From Rosa chinensis (lineage: Eukaryota > Streptophyta > Magnoliopsida > Rosales > Rosaceae), in assembly GCF_002994745.2 (NCBI RefSeq), contig NC_037092.1, forward strand, positions 82,628,824 to 82,692,823: DNA of 64,000 nt, in the 5' to 3' direction. Positions 23,629 through 32,898 of this stretch are shown piece by piece (within the stretch, counting starts at the first letter, position 1; every line of letters begins with the position of its first letter). The translations under genes and the position numbers were made by a program. The notes below the pieces were generated by a model. The model was not told the DNA's origin, made no database searches, and saw only the letters and a program-made list of their open reading frames with translations.

Positions 23629-24162
23629 TGTTGGAAATTTCAGTTATATATATAAAATATATTACATAATTAATTGAAGAGGTATGATGGTTGACAATAT
23701 ATATAATCAGATTTATGATTATGATTATAGAGAAAAGACAAGATAAAATTATGAAGAGGTACATACTTTATGTTGAACAATTATGTTTAAATTGAAAGGG
23801 TGTCTTTGTCACCTCTTGATCTCTATATAAAGAGCAGTACATGCCACCAGTTTTCATCATCAAATCATTCTGCAATTGACTCCTCTCTTCTCCCTCTTCT
23901 TCTCTTATAATCATACAATTTCCTTCTAGTAGTCTCTAAGGGAATTCCTCGATTTTGCTTATCGCAGATTCCAAACTTTATTGTATCCTGGAAGTGATTT
24001 TCCAAGAACCCTTTAGCAAATTCATTGAGTGGGGGCAAATAACACTTTAAGGAAACGACTCAAGTCGTACCTCAAAGTTTTTCTTCTATTTTCCCTTTCT
24101 CCATTTTTCTATATCCATAAATATATCTCCCTTAAATATTCTATTTTCTATATACCCCAACA
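23629..24162 (+). repeat. 3' LTR of Copia D
   Basis: TGTTGGAAATTTC to TATACCCCAACA, about 98% identical to 14958-15492. The duplicated target CATCG follows at 24163-24167. Confidence 0.92.
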
Positions 24163-24222
24163 CATCGACCATAGGGTTGACAGTTTCTTCTTGGGGTTTA
24201 TATCAGCATCATACTTTGTCAG
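24163..24222 (-). pseudogene. ECR1: Captured ECR1 exon, upstream half
   Basis: The minus strand encodes a YDAD...NP segment and then, across the Copia D insertion into 14957-14900, MVDGGTEGFQGHARVIMPG. This is diagnostic of the ECR1/UBA3 adenylation region. A one-base shift lies between the two parts. It proves Copia D inserted into an ECR1 exon already inside CACTA-1. Confidence 0.75.
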
Positions 24223-24404
24223 AAGAAAAATTAAACCACCCACATTAGCCAAAGCATAGTAATACAGGAAAAGCAAGTCATTCGCAGAATGAGATCTAAT
24301 AGGCATCATGGGATAATCCCAGGATAAAAAAGCATAACTATACATATTTTTCTGGTTAGAGCAATATGTATAGTTATAACCAACAGTTCAAATATACTTC
24401 ACCT
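24223..24404. other. CACTA-1 interior between ECR1 and MLO pieces
   Basis: No recognisable coding sequence; likely intron or filler between two captured loci. Confidence 0.35.
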
Positions 24405-24850
24405 GTGTTACAAGGAAGAGTAATGTAGCTGTAGAGGACTTGGGTGGTCACCCTGAGAAATTAAAAGGGATTTAGGGTCACTAATGCGAACAAGGCATGC
24501 TCAATAATCTATAACATAATTATCATCTTTCTTTAAATAACTTTAAAGTGATTAGAATGCAAAGTTTTCGGTACTCTTACGCTAAGAAAACTCTTGTAAC
24601 AATGATCACGGTGTGCTTGCGGTAGCACAATTTTACTTCGAATTGGGCCTAAGAAAAACCACAAGGATGCTCTATCATAAGCTATGTAAAATTTTAAATA
24701 TTGAACTTCACCAAAATCTGGAGGATGGGAAAGAAAAACTTACTGGAACCCAAACGAAGAAGGCGAGCTCAAATGCATTCCACAAGGTCCAAAACAGTAA
24801 TGTTAGTAATGTATTTAAGTTTGGTTCCTAGGAGCAGAACGACCTAGAAA
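24405..24850 (-). pseudogene. Captured MLO gene fragment
   Basis: MLO proteins are seven-helix plasma-membrane proteins involved in powdery-mildew susceptibility and calcium signalling. Minus-strand pieces match them in order. VVLLLGTKLKYITNIT lies near 24850-24795, LWNAFELAFFVWV near 24790-24745 with a GT donor after it, and QVLYSYITLPL near 24455-24420. The middle of the helix pair is missing and frames change, so only relics remain. The family call rests on the NAFELAFF and QVLYSYITLPL motifs together. Which MLO clade is unclear. Confidence 0.65.
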
Positions 24851-25134
24851 AGAAAAGTTAATGACTATCTGGAAACATAGGTATCTATATATGCTCGTCT
24901 AATTAAACATACAACAATGTACTTACCAAAATGAACTAGGATTTCAAATAATGCTATAATCTACTTCATTTCCTTTACCTCCTGTGTCGTTTGTGATTAT
25001 ATTAGGCAAGCTGATATAGTTCACAATTCCACCACTCCTATATACCTAAAGCACCAAAGAACAAAACCCATATAGCCAAATTACACCATTTCTAGAACAA
25101 TCCTCATTTTCACCTAATCCCCATTTACTGATAT
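24851..25134. other. CACTA-1 interior, no gene recognised
   Basis: AT-rich sequence with no domain seen on either strand. Confidence 0.35.
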
Positions 25135-25310
25135 ACTAAAAGTATCGACAGTTGCAGAAACATGCATATACATATTGAGCCCGGGAGTAATAAAGTAAAA
25201 AGCTTTAAACAAATCAACAAATACTAAAAGTATCGGCAGTTGCAGAAACATGCATATACATATTGAGCCCGGGAGTAATAAAGTAAAAAGCTTTAAACAA
25301 ATCAACAAAT
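25135..25310. repeat. 88-bp tandem duplication in CACTA-1
   Basis: 25135-25222 and 25223-25310 are copies starting ACTAAAAGTATCG, with a single difference (CGACAG versus CGGCAG). The near identity shows the duplication is recent compared with the host element. It lies just 3' of the PDX2 exon piece. Confidence 0.9.
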
Positions 25311-25342
25311 AATAGAGACTGTTTGGGTGAGTGATAGAGAGA

Positions 25343-25471
25343 TCAGGTTGTGGTACTTGGCGAGCTTAGCCATGGTGGTGCTCTCTCCTCCAGGGATTAT
25401 GAGTGAGGCCACGGTTTCAAGCTGCTCTGCTTTCTTTATCTCCAAGCTCTTCACTCCCAGCCTTCTCAGCA
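25343..25471 (-). pseudogene. PDX2: Captured PDX2 exon (pyridoxal phosphate synthase glutaminase)
   Basis: PDX2 supplies ammonia to PDX1 for vitamin B6 synthesis. The minus strand, after the acceptor GTGTTGCAG, encodes LRRLGVKSLEIKKAEQLETV then SLIIPGGESTTMAKLAKYHN. The PGGES block is the hallmark of class I glutaminases of the PDX2/SNO family. The catalytic cysteine and His-Glu pair lie outside the captured piece. Only one exon is present. Confidence 0.85.
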
Positions 25472-25737
25472 CTGCAACACAGAACGGAGAGTTTCAATAA
25501 ACATTTAGAGCAAAACCCAAAAGACATATATATGGTCAGAGAGTAATAAGAAAGGCATGCCTGCTATGTGTTCGTTTTTCCCCACTACAAAAAAATCAAA
25601 ATCCAAAATAGACCCACAAATCACAGATCTGAAACTGATAAAAAGAAACTAACTTTAAGCTCAAAGACCCGAGTTGGAATCATGGGTCCAATCCAAATCT
25701 CACAAAAGTAACAATCTTGATGAATTTCAACACTCAC

Positions 25738-25830
25738 CTTGATAGTATCGATGGGTTGGATGACGGAGGTAGCAAGCATACCAGAGACTCCGCCATTGAT
25801 GAAGGGCGCGACGCACAACTCGTCGTTCAC
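25738..25830 (-). pseudogene. DTC: Captured mitochondrial dicarboxylate/tricarboxylate carrier exon (DTC)
   Basis: The minus strand encodes PFINGGVSGMLATSVIQPID then TIK, followed by a clean donor (AAG|GTGAGTG at 25738/25737). DTC of the inner mitochondrial membrane begins with PFVNGGASGMLATCVIQPID, including the P-x-D of the first carrier signature. Only the first exon is present. It is the piece closest to the right end of CACTA-1, so it could supply promoter or start codon to a chimeric transcript (inference). Confidence 0.8.
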
Positions 25831-26281
25831 GACAATGGCATCATGGAGGGGGTCGGAGGCTCTAGGGACAGCGGCTAGGTTGGAGGTTTGGGGAGAGACA
25901 ACGGGAAGACCATATAGGAGAAAGCCACCGTCACATTATGATCTGCATAGAGCATATAGATATGGCAAAAAGAAAAGGCTATAGACAGATTAGGAAGAAG
26001 AGAGAGTTATCCATCTATGGTGAGATTTGTTTCTCTCAGAGCTGAAGAATCAGAGCTCCAATGTGTTCGACGAGGAAGAGATGCACAGAGAAACTGAGAG
26101 AGAGAGAGGGGTCAAAGTGCGACTATGTGTTGGAAAAAAAAAAGGTGGGAAGTTCAACTTTTGACCAAAAAAATTAGGCAGGGCGAGCAAACTATTGCTT
26201 CTATTTTTTTAAGTCATCCTCATAAGCTTATTAGGACTCTGTGAAAAAAAAGTGTCTTTATATGTGGTTTTTGCAGTAGTG
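25831..26281. other. CACTA-1 right end
   Basis: This may hold the 5' flank of the captured DTC gene: a GAGAGAGAGAG tract at 26096-26109 and CT/GA-rich leader-like sequence. It ends in the CACTA terminal repeat. No separate gene is supported. Confidence 0.5.
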
Positions 26282-26358
26282 CCTTAGCAAAATATTGTGC
26301 AAAAATTTAGCTAAGTCAAGATGCTCGTGGGTCATTGGTATGACTACTTGTAGTAGTA

Positions 26359-27400
26359 TCAGAGGTGTTCGGTATTCCAAGGGTGGGTCGTTGTGACGCA
26401 GTCCTTGTCCCTTAAGTAGAAAGTGCCGGGGCTGACGACTTCTATTATTTTATATGGTCCTTCCCAAGTGGGACGGAGTGTTGTTGGTAGTGGAATGACT
26501 TCCTTCATTACCCAGTCCCGCAGTTGGAGGTTCCGGGTTTTAACTTTGGCGTTGTAGAAATGCGACACCCGCTGCTTGTTTTGCAAATTGTGCAAGTAGG
26601 CCCTGTGGCATTTTTCTTTAAGGAGATCCTTGTCGAGGTTGATGCCCTCGACATTGGTCTCGGAGTAGTGGCCCTCGACCCTAGCTGTAGGTTGGGTGAC
26701 TTCAATGGGTAGGACGGCCTCGGTACCGAACATTATGCAGAACGGCGTTTCACCGTTGTCAGGGTTGTCCTGATGGCCCACAGGACCTTTGGGAGCTTCT
26801 CCGCCCTTAAACCCTTGGCATTATCGAGTTTCTTTTTTAGCAGCTTCTTGATTATCTTGTTTGCTACTTCAACATGTCCGTTGGTTTGGGGGTGCGCCAC
26901 AGATGCAAAGCTCGTCTTGGTGCCCAGATTAGAGGTAAAAGATATGATCTCCTTGTTATTAAACTGTGCTCCATTGTCCGTGATGATGGTATGGGGCACG
27001 CCGTACCAGCAATAGAAGTTCTTCCAGAGGAAGTGGGTTACTTTGGCGGTAGTTATTGGTGTCAGCGGTTCTACTTCTATCCATTTGCTGTTGTAATTGA
27101 TGGCAACGATGATGTACTTGAATTGGCCCTAGCGGTTGGTAACTTGCTAACTAGGTTGAGGCCTCAAGTGGAATGAATCCATAAGCCGATGATTATCGAG
27201 AGGGGCTCTGCCGGGGCATGAGGGAGGTCAGCGTATTGCTGACACTTGTGGCAGGGGTTGGATACTTCTCTGGCGTTGTCGCTGAGCCTGGGCCAAAAGT
27301 ACCCTTGCCGCATAGTGTGATTGGCCAAAGATCTAATGCCTGAGTGATTTCCACATTCCCCAGCGTGTATCATTACCAGAACAAACTTTCCTTCTTCTAG
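26359..27400 (-). pseudogene. Gypsy A integrase
   Basis: The zinc-binding domain lies at 27373-27235 (HAGECGNHSGIRSL, then CHKCQQYAD, with RQGYFWPRL between). The catalytic core follows but is shifted: PHTIITDNGAQFNNKEI and AHPQTNGHVEVANKIIKKLL at about 26999-26850. The C-terminal part at 26781-26359 has GTEAVLPIEV and PTWEGPYKIIEVVSPGTF, the usual chromatin-side end of Gypsy integrases. At least three frame changes occur. The region just left of it is CACTA-1. Confidence 0.85.
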
Positions 27401-28765
27401 GGTTAGGCATCAGAGATTGGGATGGGTGAACCCTTGGCGGTAAAGCTTGCCGTTCTGCATGTTAGAGCGGGTTACTCTCCGCTTAAGTTGTTGTGCTTCG
27501 ACCTTGTTGGCTGGCAGCGTTCCATTGCGCTTGTATTCAATTATCTCATCCATCCAAGTAGGATTGACCTCAATGTTGAATATTTCCACTAGGGTTTTGG
27601 TGATGCTTGGCTTGTCAAGGCATTCCACCCTTGTGTCCGCCGGACTTTGGAGTGGTTAAATTGTTGCCAATCTTGCCAGAGAATCTGCCTTAGCGTTCTT
27701 TCCGCTAGATATAGGTAGAGTACCTCACCTTGTAAGGGAATGGAGAAGAGTGGGATTGTCGCTAAATATTCCTTCAAACTTTGGAACGCCACCTCACAAT
27801 CCGGGGTCCAGTCAATTTCCTTCTTGTGGGTCCTCTTCATGGCTTTGAATAATGGGAGACATCTACCGGTGAGTTTGTAGATGAACCGAGAAAGGGCGGT
27901 TAGCTTGCCCTGGAGGCTCTGAACGTGCACCTTCCACAGCGGAGATTTCATGTTGAGGATGGCTTGCACCTTGTCAGGGTTAGCCTCTATGCCTCGTTCA
28001 CTAACGATGTAGCCCAAAAATTTGCTAGCGGTGATGCCGAAAAAACATTTTTCGGGGTTGAGCTGCATACCATAGGCCAAGAGAATGGCGAATATGATGC
28101 GGAGGTTTGCCACGTGTCCGCTGGCCTTTATGCTCTTGACTAACATGTCGTCCATGTAGACCTCTATTATTTTGCCAAGGTGCTCCGCGAACATGGCATT
28201 CATCAACCGCTAGTATGTTGCTCCGGTGTTCTTCAATCCGAAATGCATGACATTGTAGCAGTATAGGCCCTTGTCGGTTGTGAAGGTGGTGCATTCTTGG
28301 TCGCCGAGGTGCATCTTGATTTGGTTGTATCAGGAGAAAATGTCCATCATGCTGAGCAGATCATGTCCGTCTGTTGCGTCGACCAGCTGGTCAATGCGGG
28401 GTAGCGGGAAACTATCCTTGGGGCATGCCTTGTTAAGACCTTTGAAGTCTACAAACATTCGCCATTTTCCGCTAGGCTTTTTTACTATGACCAAGTTGGA
28501 AATCCATTAGGGATAATTGACTTGGCGGATGAACGCAATGCCTTGCAGCTTTGTGACCTCTTCCCCAATCGCACGATATCTTTCTTCATCAAAAGCCTTT
28601 CTCTTCTGTTTGATTGGATAAAAAGATGGCTTAATACTTAACTTGTGCGTGATGATTTCAGGAGAGATGCCTGGAATGTCGGCGTAGGACCATGCGAATA
28701 CAGCGGCGTTGTCTTGCAGAAATTTTGCGAGTTTCGCCACTATCTCGGGGGAAAGTTGGGGCTGA
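27401..28765 (-). pseudogene. Gypsy A reverse transcriptase with RNase H deleted
   Basis: RT is read from about 28740: FAWSYADIPGISPEI, then KRKAFDEER, WRMFVDFKGLNKACPKD, and the catalytic box EVYMDDMLVKS near 28150. LNPEKCFFG and FLGYIVSERGIEANP follow. The sequence then runs from LYLYLA (about 27710) directly into GKNAKADSLARLAT, the last part of an RNase H. Nearly all of both RNase H domains is gone. Stops occur after NYP (28507) and at two other sites. The linker to integrase (27628-27410) is retained. Confidence 0.85.
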
Positions 28766-28920
28766 TGCGGAACGTTCGCTTAGGGTGTTCATCAGAGATG
28801 CTGATGACCTACGAGGATGTTTCCAGGTTGACAGGTTCCTTTTTTACATATTTCTCTTCGCCGTCTCTAGGGTTTTCAATTGCATCCGTCAGCGGCACAT
28901 GATTTCCTACCGTTAGGATC

Positions 28921-29585
28921 TCATGGCCACGTGTTGACTGCGCCACAGTTATTGAGTAGCACTCCCGCGCTAACTATTGGCTTTCTTTCACACAACTCGT
29001 GTTGTTGGGTGTAGGGAACTTCATGAGAAGCATATACCTTGCAATGATGCACTTCAGCTTGTTGAGTGTCGGTCGGCCGATGATGGTATTGTAGGAATTG
29101 AAGCAATCGACAACAATAAATTTTGTATGTACCTCTTCCGTGCATGCGCTAGCGCCGATGGCTAGGCGCATGTAGTCAGAACCTAGTGGTTGTGTGATGT
29201 TGCCAGAGAAGCTGAGCAACGGTTCGTGATCCTAGAGTAGCTTTCTGTTCCGTTGGAGTTGGTTGTAGTAACCATTGAAGATGACATTTACGGCGGACCC
29301 GCTGTCAACGAGGACCCTTCGTACTGACCATTTATCGAGCATGGCATCGATGAGGAATGGATCGTCGTGGGGGAGATGTACTCCATGCTCTTCTTCTTCC
29401 AAGAAGGTTATGGGTTCGCACCCAGATCTTAGTAGCTTAGCGGATCTTTCATAGCGGATGTTGCAAACTTCTTTGGGGTGGTTGGCGCGAGCATAACGAT
29501 TTCTTGCCATATGAGACATGTTGGTGATCGGGGCACCGCCGTTGTTAGTGTTGATACGGCGCATGGGCTCGATGTTGGCGACCAC
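28921..29585 (-). pseudogene. Gypsy A protease
   Basis: The aspartic protease active site is in RRVLVDSGSAVNVIFNGYY (about 29320-29260). The later conserved part (FIVVDCFNSYNTIIGRPTLN) is encoded at about 29120-29060 in another frame. It processes Gag-Pol in intact elements. The frame change makes this copy inactive. Confidence 0.8.
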
Positions 29586-29594
29586 TGGCAGTGG

Positions 29595-31348
29595 TTATCG
29601 TACCTTGAACTGTTCCAGTTTGCCATCTCGATACAAAGTCTTGATTGCCGTTTTCAGAGCATTGCAATTGGTTGTGTTGTGACCGCTGTCCTCGTGGTAC
29701 TTGCACCACTTGCAGGTGTTCCTCGGTTTTCCCATCCTCGGGTATTTTCTTGGTGGTGGCGGTGAGATTTGGTCCTTGCATTGATCGTATATCTCTTCAT
29801 ACGAGGCCGTGAGGACTGTTAACACTGCATACTGCTTGAAGGACTCCGTCTGTTTGCTACGGTTATCCCCGTGGGATGAGCGATTGCTCTTGCTGTGGTA
29901 ATGTTGGTCCTTTTGCCGCTTGCTTTGGTAGTTGTTTTGTTGCCACTCTCTCTTTTTGTCAGTCAGCGGTGTGGCAGGGGTTTTGTTAGTGGTCTCCTGC
30001 TGGTTGGAGGAAGGCCGAGTGGACTTTGCTGGCGTTGGCGGAGGTGGTGGGGTTTCTCCGTATGTGATGAATTCTGCCAGCACGTGGAGGACGGCCTCTC
30101 TTATGACGTGGTCATATGCGACATTTGGATAATTGTAGTTGAGATGATAGAGAAATGGTCCCTTTAGGAGTCCTTGCTTAAAGGCTACCAGTGCCATTGT
30201 TTTATCAAGATCGCGGCACCGAGATGCCACTGCTCTCCACCTAGTGACAAATGCCTTTAGCGTTTCCTCTGCGCCCTGTTTGACGCTAAACAATTGGCTA
30301 GTGTTGTGATGTTCGGCGGCCAATAGGATGAACCGCGACAGGACAGCGTTTGATGGTGCATGGAATGGGTCGATGGATCCTGGTGGGCACTCGAAGAACC
30401 AGCTCATTGCCTCACTATCCAACGTCTCACTGAATAAGTGGCAGAGGGTGGCGTCATCGAATCCCTTGTGGTTAGTGACTTTGTTGAAGGTGTCCATATG
30501 GATGAAGGGATCAGTGAGGCCGTTGTACTGTGACATCTTTGGTGTCTTTGCATGTGCTGGCTAGACAGCTTGTAGGATCCTGGCGGTGAATGGCTTTGGC
30601 CTCAATGCAAAGAGTGGATTTTGAATTGGCGTTGAGGCGCCTATCTTGGCCTGGATTAGTCTTTGCTCTAGTTGCTGCATCCTTTCTAATATTAGAGCGG
30701 TTGCATTGCCAGCGGGTCCCGCTTGGAGGTTCCGCTGAGCTAACTCTTACCTAGGGGCAGGCGGGTTGCCCTCAGTTCTTGCTCTGGTTGGGGTTGGTGC
30801 GCGGTTGTGATTCCGCTTCTTGTTCCATCATCAAGCGTGGTAGAGGTGGGGGACAGTTCAGATAGGTTCAGCGGGACTTGCATTTGTATGACTGGGGTGG
30901 GTATTAGTCTTCCGCTGCTGGGTCGACTACGTCTGGTACTGTGTGGTTGCTCGCTCTGCGCTGGGTTAGTGTTTGCCTCCAGCTCCTTCTTCAGTTAGTC
31001 GAATTTTGACATCAGCGTGGCCACTTGCTTTTGGGCTTCAGCCTTTTCCTTGCGCTCTTGCTCGTGCTCCCTGTTTGCCTTGTGAAAGGTTTACCAATGC
31101 TAGCTTATACATAGCGGTGAGGTCCCGGCCTGGTGGGCAGCGACTGCTGCCTGGACTAGCCTCCGCTGTAGTTTTAGTTTGTGGTATCTGGGGGTGTCCT
31201 GGGGTTCCATGCTAGGGTTGACCGGAGTGTTGAATAGCGCGCGGTTAACATTAGCCGCTGGGTTAATGTTAGTCGTGGGGTTGGTGGGTTGGGGCTTGAT
31301 AGACTGGTCCGCTTGTTCTTCGGCGATTCCCCCGCTATCATTAGTCAT
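29595..31348 (-). pseudogene. Gypsy A gag
   Basis: The likely start is at 31348 (MTNDSGGIAEEQADQSIKPQ). The capsid-type gag domain is in 30536-30070: MSQYNGLTDPFIHMDTFNKV, LCHLFSETLDSEAMSWF and FVTRWRAVASRCRD. A P-rich linker (TPPPPPTPAK) and a basic Q/K/S-rich stretch follow. The knuckle is CKWCKYHEDSGHNTTNCNAL, a spacing typical of Tat elements. The 31348-30540 part has frame changes. Confidence 0.85.
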
Positions 31349-31387
31349 GGTGATTGTTGTGGTGGGGTGACCTTTTGCTTAAGGATT

Positions 31388-31403
31388 CCCACAGACAGCG
31401 CCA
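31388..31403 (-). promoter_or_regulatory. Gypsy A primer-binding site
   Basis: The minus strand reads TGGCGCTGTCTGTGGG one base after the 5' LTR. This form (TGGCGCC.TCTGTGGG) is common in plant Gypsy elements and pairs with a tRNA 3' end. Confidence 0.75.
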
Positions 31404-31404
31404 A

Positions 31405-31907
31405 TGTTAATGTCTAAGATTCAGCAGTAACCAAATCCTAATCAACGTGGGTTCGAGAGGCGAACCGCTACTTGTGATTTTCTTGTTGTTTCCGCTATCT
31501 GTCAAATAAAATACAAAGGGCGTCAGAGGGAGACCGCAGTGGGCAATCTTCTCTTCTCCGATGCCTAAGTCAGTCAATGTATTTGTGTTGACAGAATAAC
31601 GTTAGGTAACTAGTAAATGCGTAATTAATAAGGAGAGAGGAGTAGACCTTTTATAGGTGGAGAAGAGACTGGTCTCTTCCTTGTTTTTGATGTGGGACTG
31701 ATATGCTTCAGTCCCCAGCCTCTGATGCTTTAGCAAGGTGATCTTGGCGCGGCGCGTCAGCAGTGATCTCGGGATGAGCCGGAGCTCAGGTGATAGCCTG
31801 TTTGGTTGTGTTTCCGTAGATCACACACTCGATAGTTGTTGGTGCCGCTAGCGGTAGTATGAGCGTGGCTCATTGTAACTAATTATGCTTAGGCAAATGC
31901 TCCTATA
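31405..31907 (-). repeat. 5' LTR of Gypsy A (right copy)
   Basis: TGTTAATGTCTAAG to AAATGCTCCTATA; partner of 6148-6661. It lacks a short segment near 31755 that the left copy has. The element-strand TATA box (complement of CCTTTTATAGG) is near 31647-31657. Confidence 0.85.
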
Positions 31908-32196
31908 ACTCTATAAGTAAGGGAAACCAACTTGAATCTTCAAACAGGCTTCTTGAAAAGTAAGGGAACTAAGGAACTGAGAATGTACAGCTACAGATAT
32001 AATAGAGACTTTGATATTTATTCATCGGAAACTATACAAATCTTGAGTTTTCTTCGTAATTGTACAAAAAAATTGGTAACTTGAATTGGTAATTGTACAT
32101 AACTGAATCAATCTAGGGTTTTGAAGAATGAAATTGACGAACTGATAAAAATAGCAGCGGAAATCAATGGAGGTGAGCGATGGTCAGGCCTCCATG
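31908..32196 (-). other. Leader of the gag-only Copia
   Basis: Untranslated sequence between the PBS and the gag start, separated from gag by Gypsy A. No gene is seen. Confidence 0.6.
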
Positions 32197-32209
32197 GGCT
32201 TTGATACCA
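32197..32209 (-). promoter_or_regulatory. PBS of gag-only Copia
   Basis: The minus strand reads TGGTATCAAAGCC right after the LTR, one base off the usual TGGTATCAGAGCC that pairs with plant initiator Met tRNA. It fixes the element orientation as minus. Confidence 0.85.
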
Positions 32210-32874
32210 TATTGAAATTCACGGTAAAACATAAAAAAAAGGGCTAAATACTAGTTAGTACCCTGTGATTTAGGTTCAAAATCAATTCAGTCCCTGGACT
32301 TCTAATTTCATCAAAAACACCTCTCCACTTTCAATTTTGATCTAATAGGTCCAATTCGTTAATATTCTGTTATGGGTTCAAGTTATAGTCGGATTATTTG
32401 TTGAAAAACTATTTATTTTTAATAGTAGGACTCACTCCTAAATTGACTATATAGACCACCTCGACACCACATCATAAAATATAGGCCATATATGAGCCAC
32501 GTTAACAAGTTAAATAACTCAATTGTCGGAAAACTAACAAATTGGACCTATTAGATCAAAATTGAAAGTGCAGGGTTGTTTTTGATGAAATTAGAAGTTC
32601 AGGGACTGAATTGATTTTGGACCTAAACCACAGGGTAGTAATTTGTATTTAGCCCTAAAAAAAAATATAAGAAAGTAGAAATTCTAAGAAAACCAAAAAA
32701 CCAAGGAAGAAGATGATGTACTGTTACTGATATTTCTCTAGGTAGTTTTACAATTGGTAAACAACTAACAGTAAAGGATAAATCTCCCCATTTATACTGA
32801 CTTGATTACTATCACTTTGATCTTTGACCATCTATATTGACCAACTATATTGACTTTGACCTATACTCTTAACA
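32210..32874 (-). repeat. 5' LTR of gag-only Copia (right copy), with MITE inside
   Basis: TATTGAAATTCACGG to CTCTTAACA, matching 3875-4094 once the 415-bp MITE (32241-32655) is removed. It has an extra ~25 bp (ATCACTTTGATCTTTGACC region near 32813-32831) absent from the left copy. TSD TTGAC follows at 32875-32879. Confidence 0.85.
32241..32655. mobile_element. Mutator-like MITE in Copia LTR
   Basis: Inverted ends of about 75 bp start GGGCTAAATACTAGTTAGTA and match the complement of the right end (TTTGTATTTAGCCC side). Flanking A-runs (8-9 A on both sides) could be the 9-bp duplication of a Mutator-like element. There is no coding capacity. Confidence 0.7.
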
Positions 32875-32898
32875 TTGACTTCTACCCATGGTTTGAAG

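Larger units (their letters stand above)
14958..24162 (+). mobile_element. Copia D: RT-less Ty1/Copia element in the ECR1 fragment
   Basis: LTRs of 535 and 534 bp (14958-15492, 23629-24162) are flanked by the exact duplication CATCG (14953-14957, 24163-24167). Gag, protease and integrase are on the plus strand. The element is cut near its start by CACTA-2 (15505-20951). By eye the LTRs differ at about 11 positions plus one indel (about 2%), so it is much younger than its hosts. RT and most of RNase H are absent. Confidence 0.92.
11699..26281. mobile_element. CACTA-1: gene-capturing CACTA (En/Spm) transposon
   Basis: The ends are CACTACTACAATAACATG at the left and, read inward from the right, CACTACTGCAAAAACCACAT. 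The 3-bp duplication CCT (11696-11698, 26282-26284) flanks it exactly, as for CACTA elements. Subterminal repeats of the GGACAC/GTCCTTA type fill the left 550 bp. No CACTA transposase domain is found, so it needs a helper. In place of a transposase it carries minus-strand fragments of ECR1, MLO, PDX2 and DTC, plus unidentified exon-like pieces. Without Copia D its length is about 5.4 kb. Confidence 0.9.
6148..31907 (-). mobile_element. Gypsy A: Tat-type Ty3/Gypsy element in the gag-only Copia
   Basis: Terminal repeats at 6148-6661 and 31405-31907 enclose gag, protease, RT and integrase on the minus strand, and an antisense gene plus a minisatellite near the 3' end. A PBS abuts the right LTR. 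The element is split by CACTA-1 (11699-26281); its own DNA is about 11.2 kb. It lies just upstream of the Copia gag start and separates that gag from its leader. A clear target duplication was not found at the edges, so end coordinates may be off by a few bases. LTR divergence by eye is about 7-8%, the oldest pair in the nest. Confidence 0.85.
3875..32874 (-). mobile_element. Gag-only Copia element (TR-GAG type), host of the nest
   Basis: Two related terminal repeats (3875-4094 and 32210-32874) are flanked by the exact 5-bp duplication TTGAC. Read on the minus strand the order is 5' LTR (right), PBS, leader (31908-32196), gag (6115-4206), polypurine tract, 3' LTR. Without the Gypsy A insertion and the MITE in one LTR the element is only about 2.8 kb. 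No protease, integrase or RT lies between the end of gag and the 3' LTR. That matches the known class of small gag-bearing elements called TR-GAG, which depend on other Copia elements for movement. By eye the LTRs differ by about 6% plus a ~25-bp indel. Confidence 0.85.
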
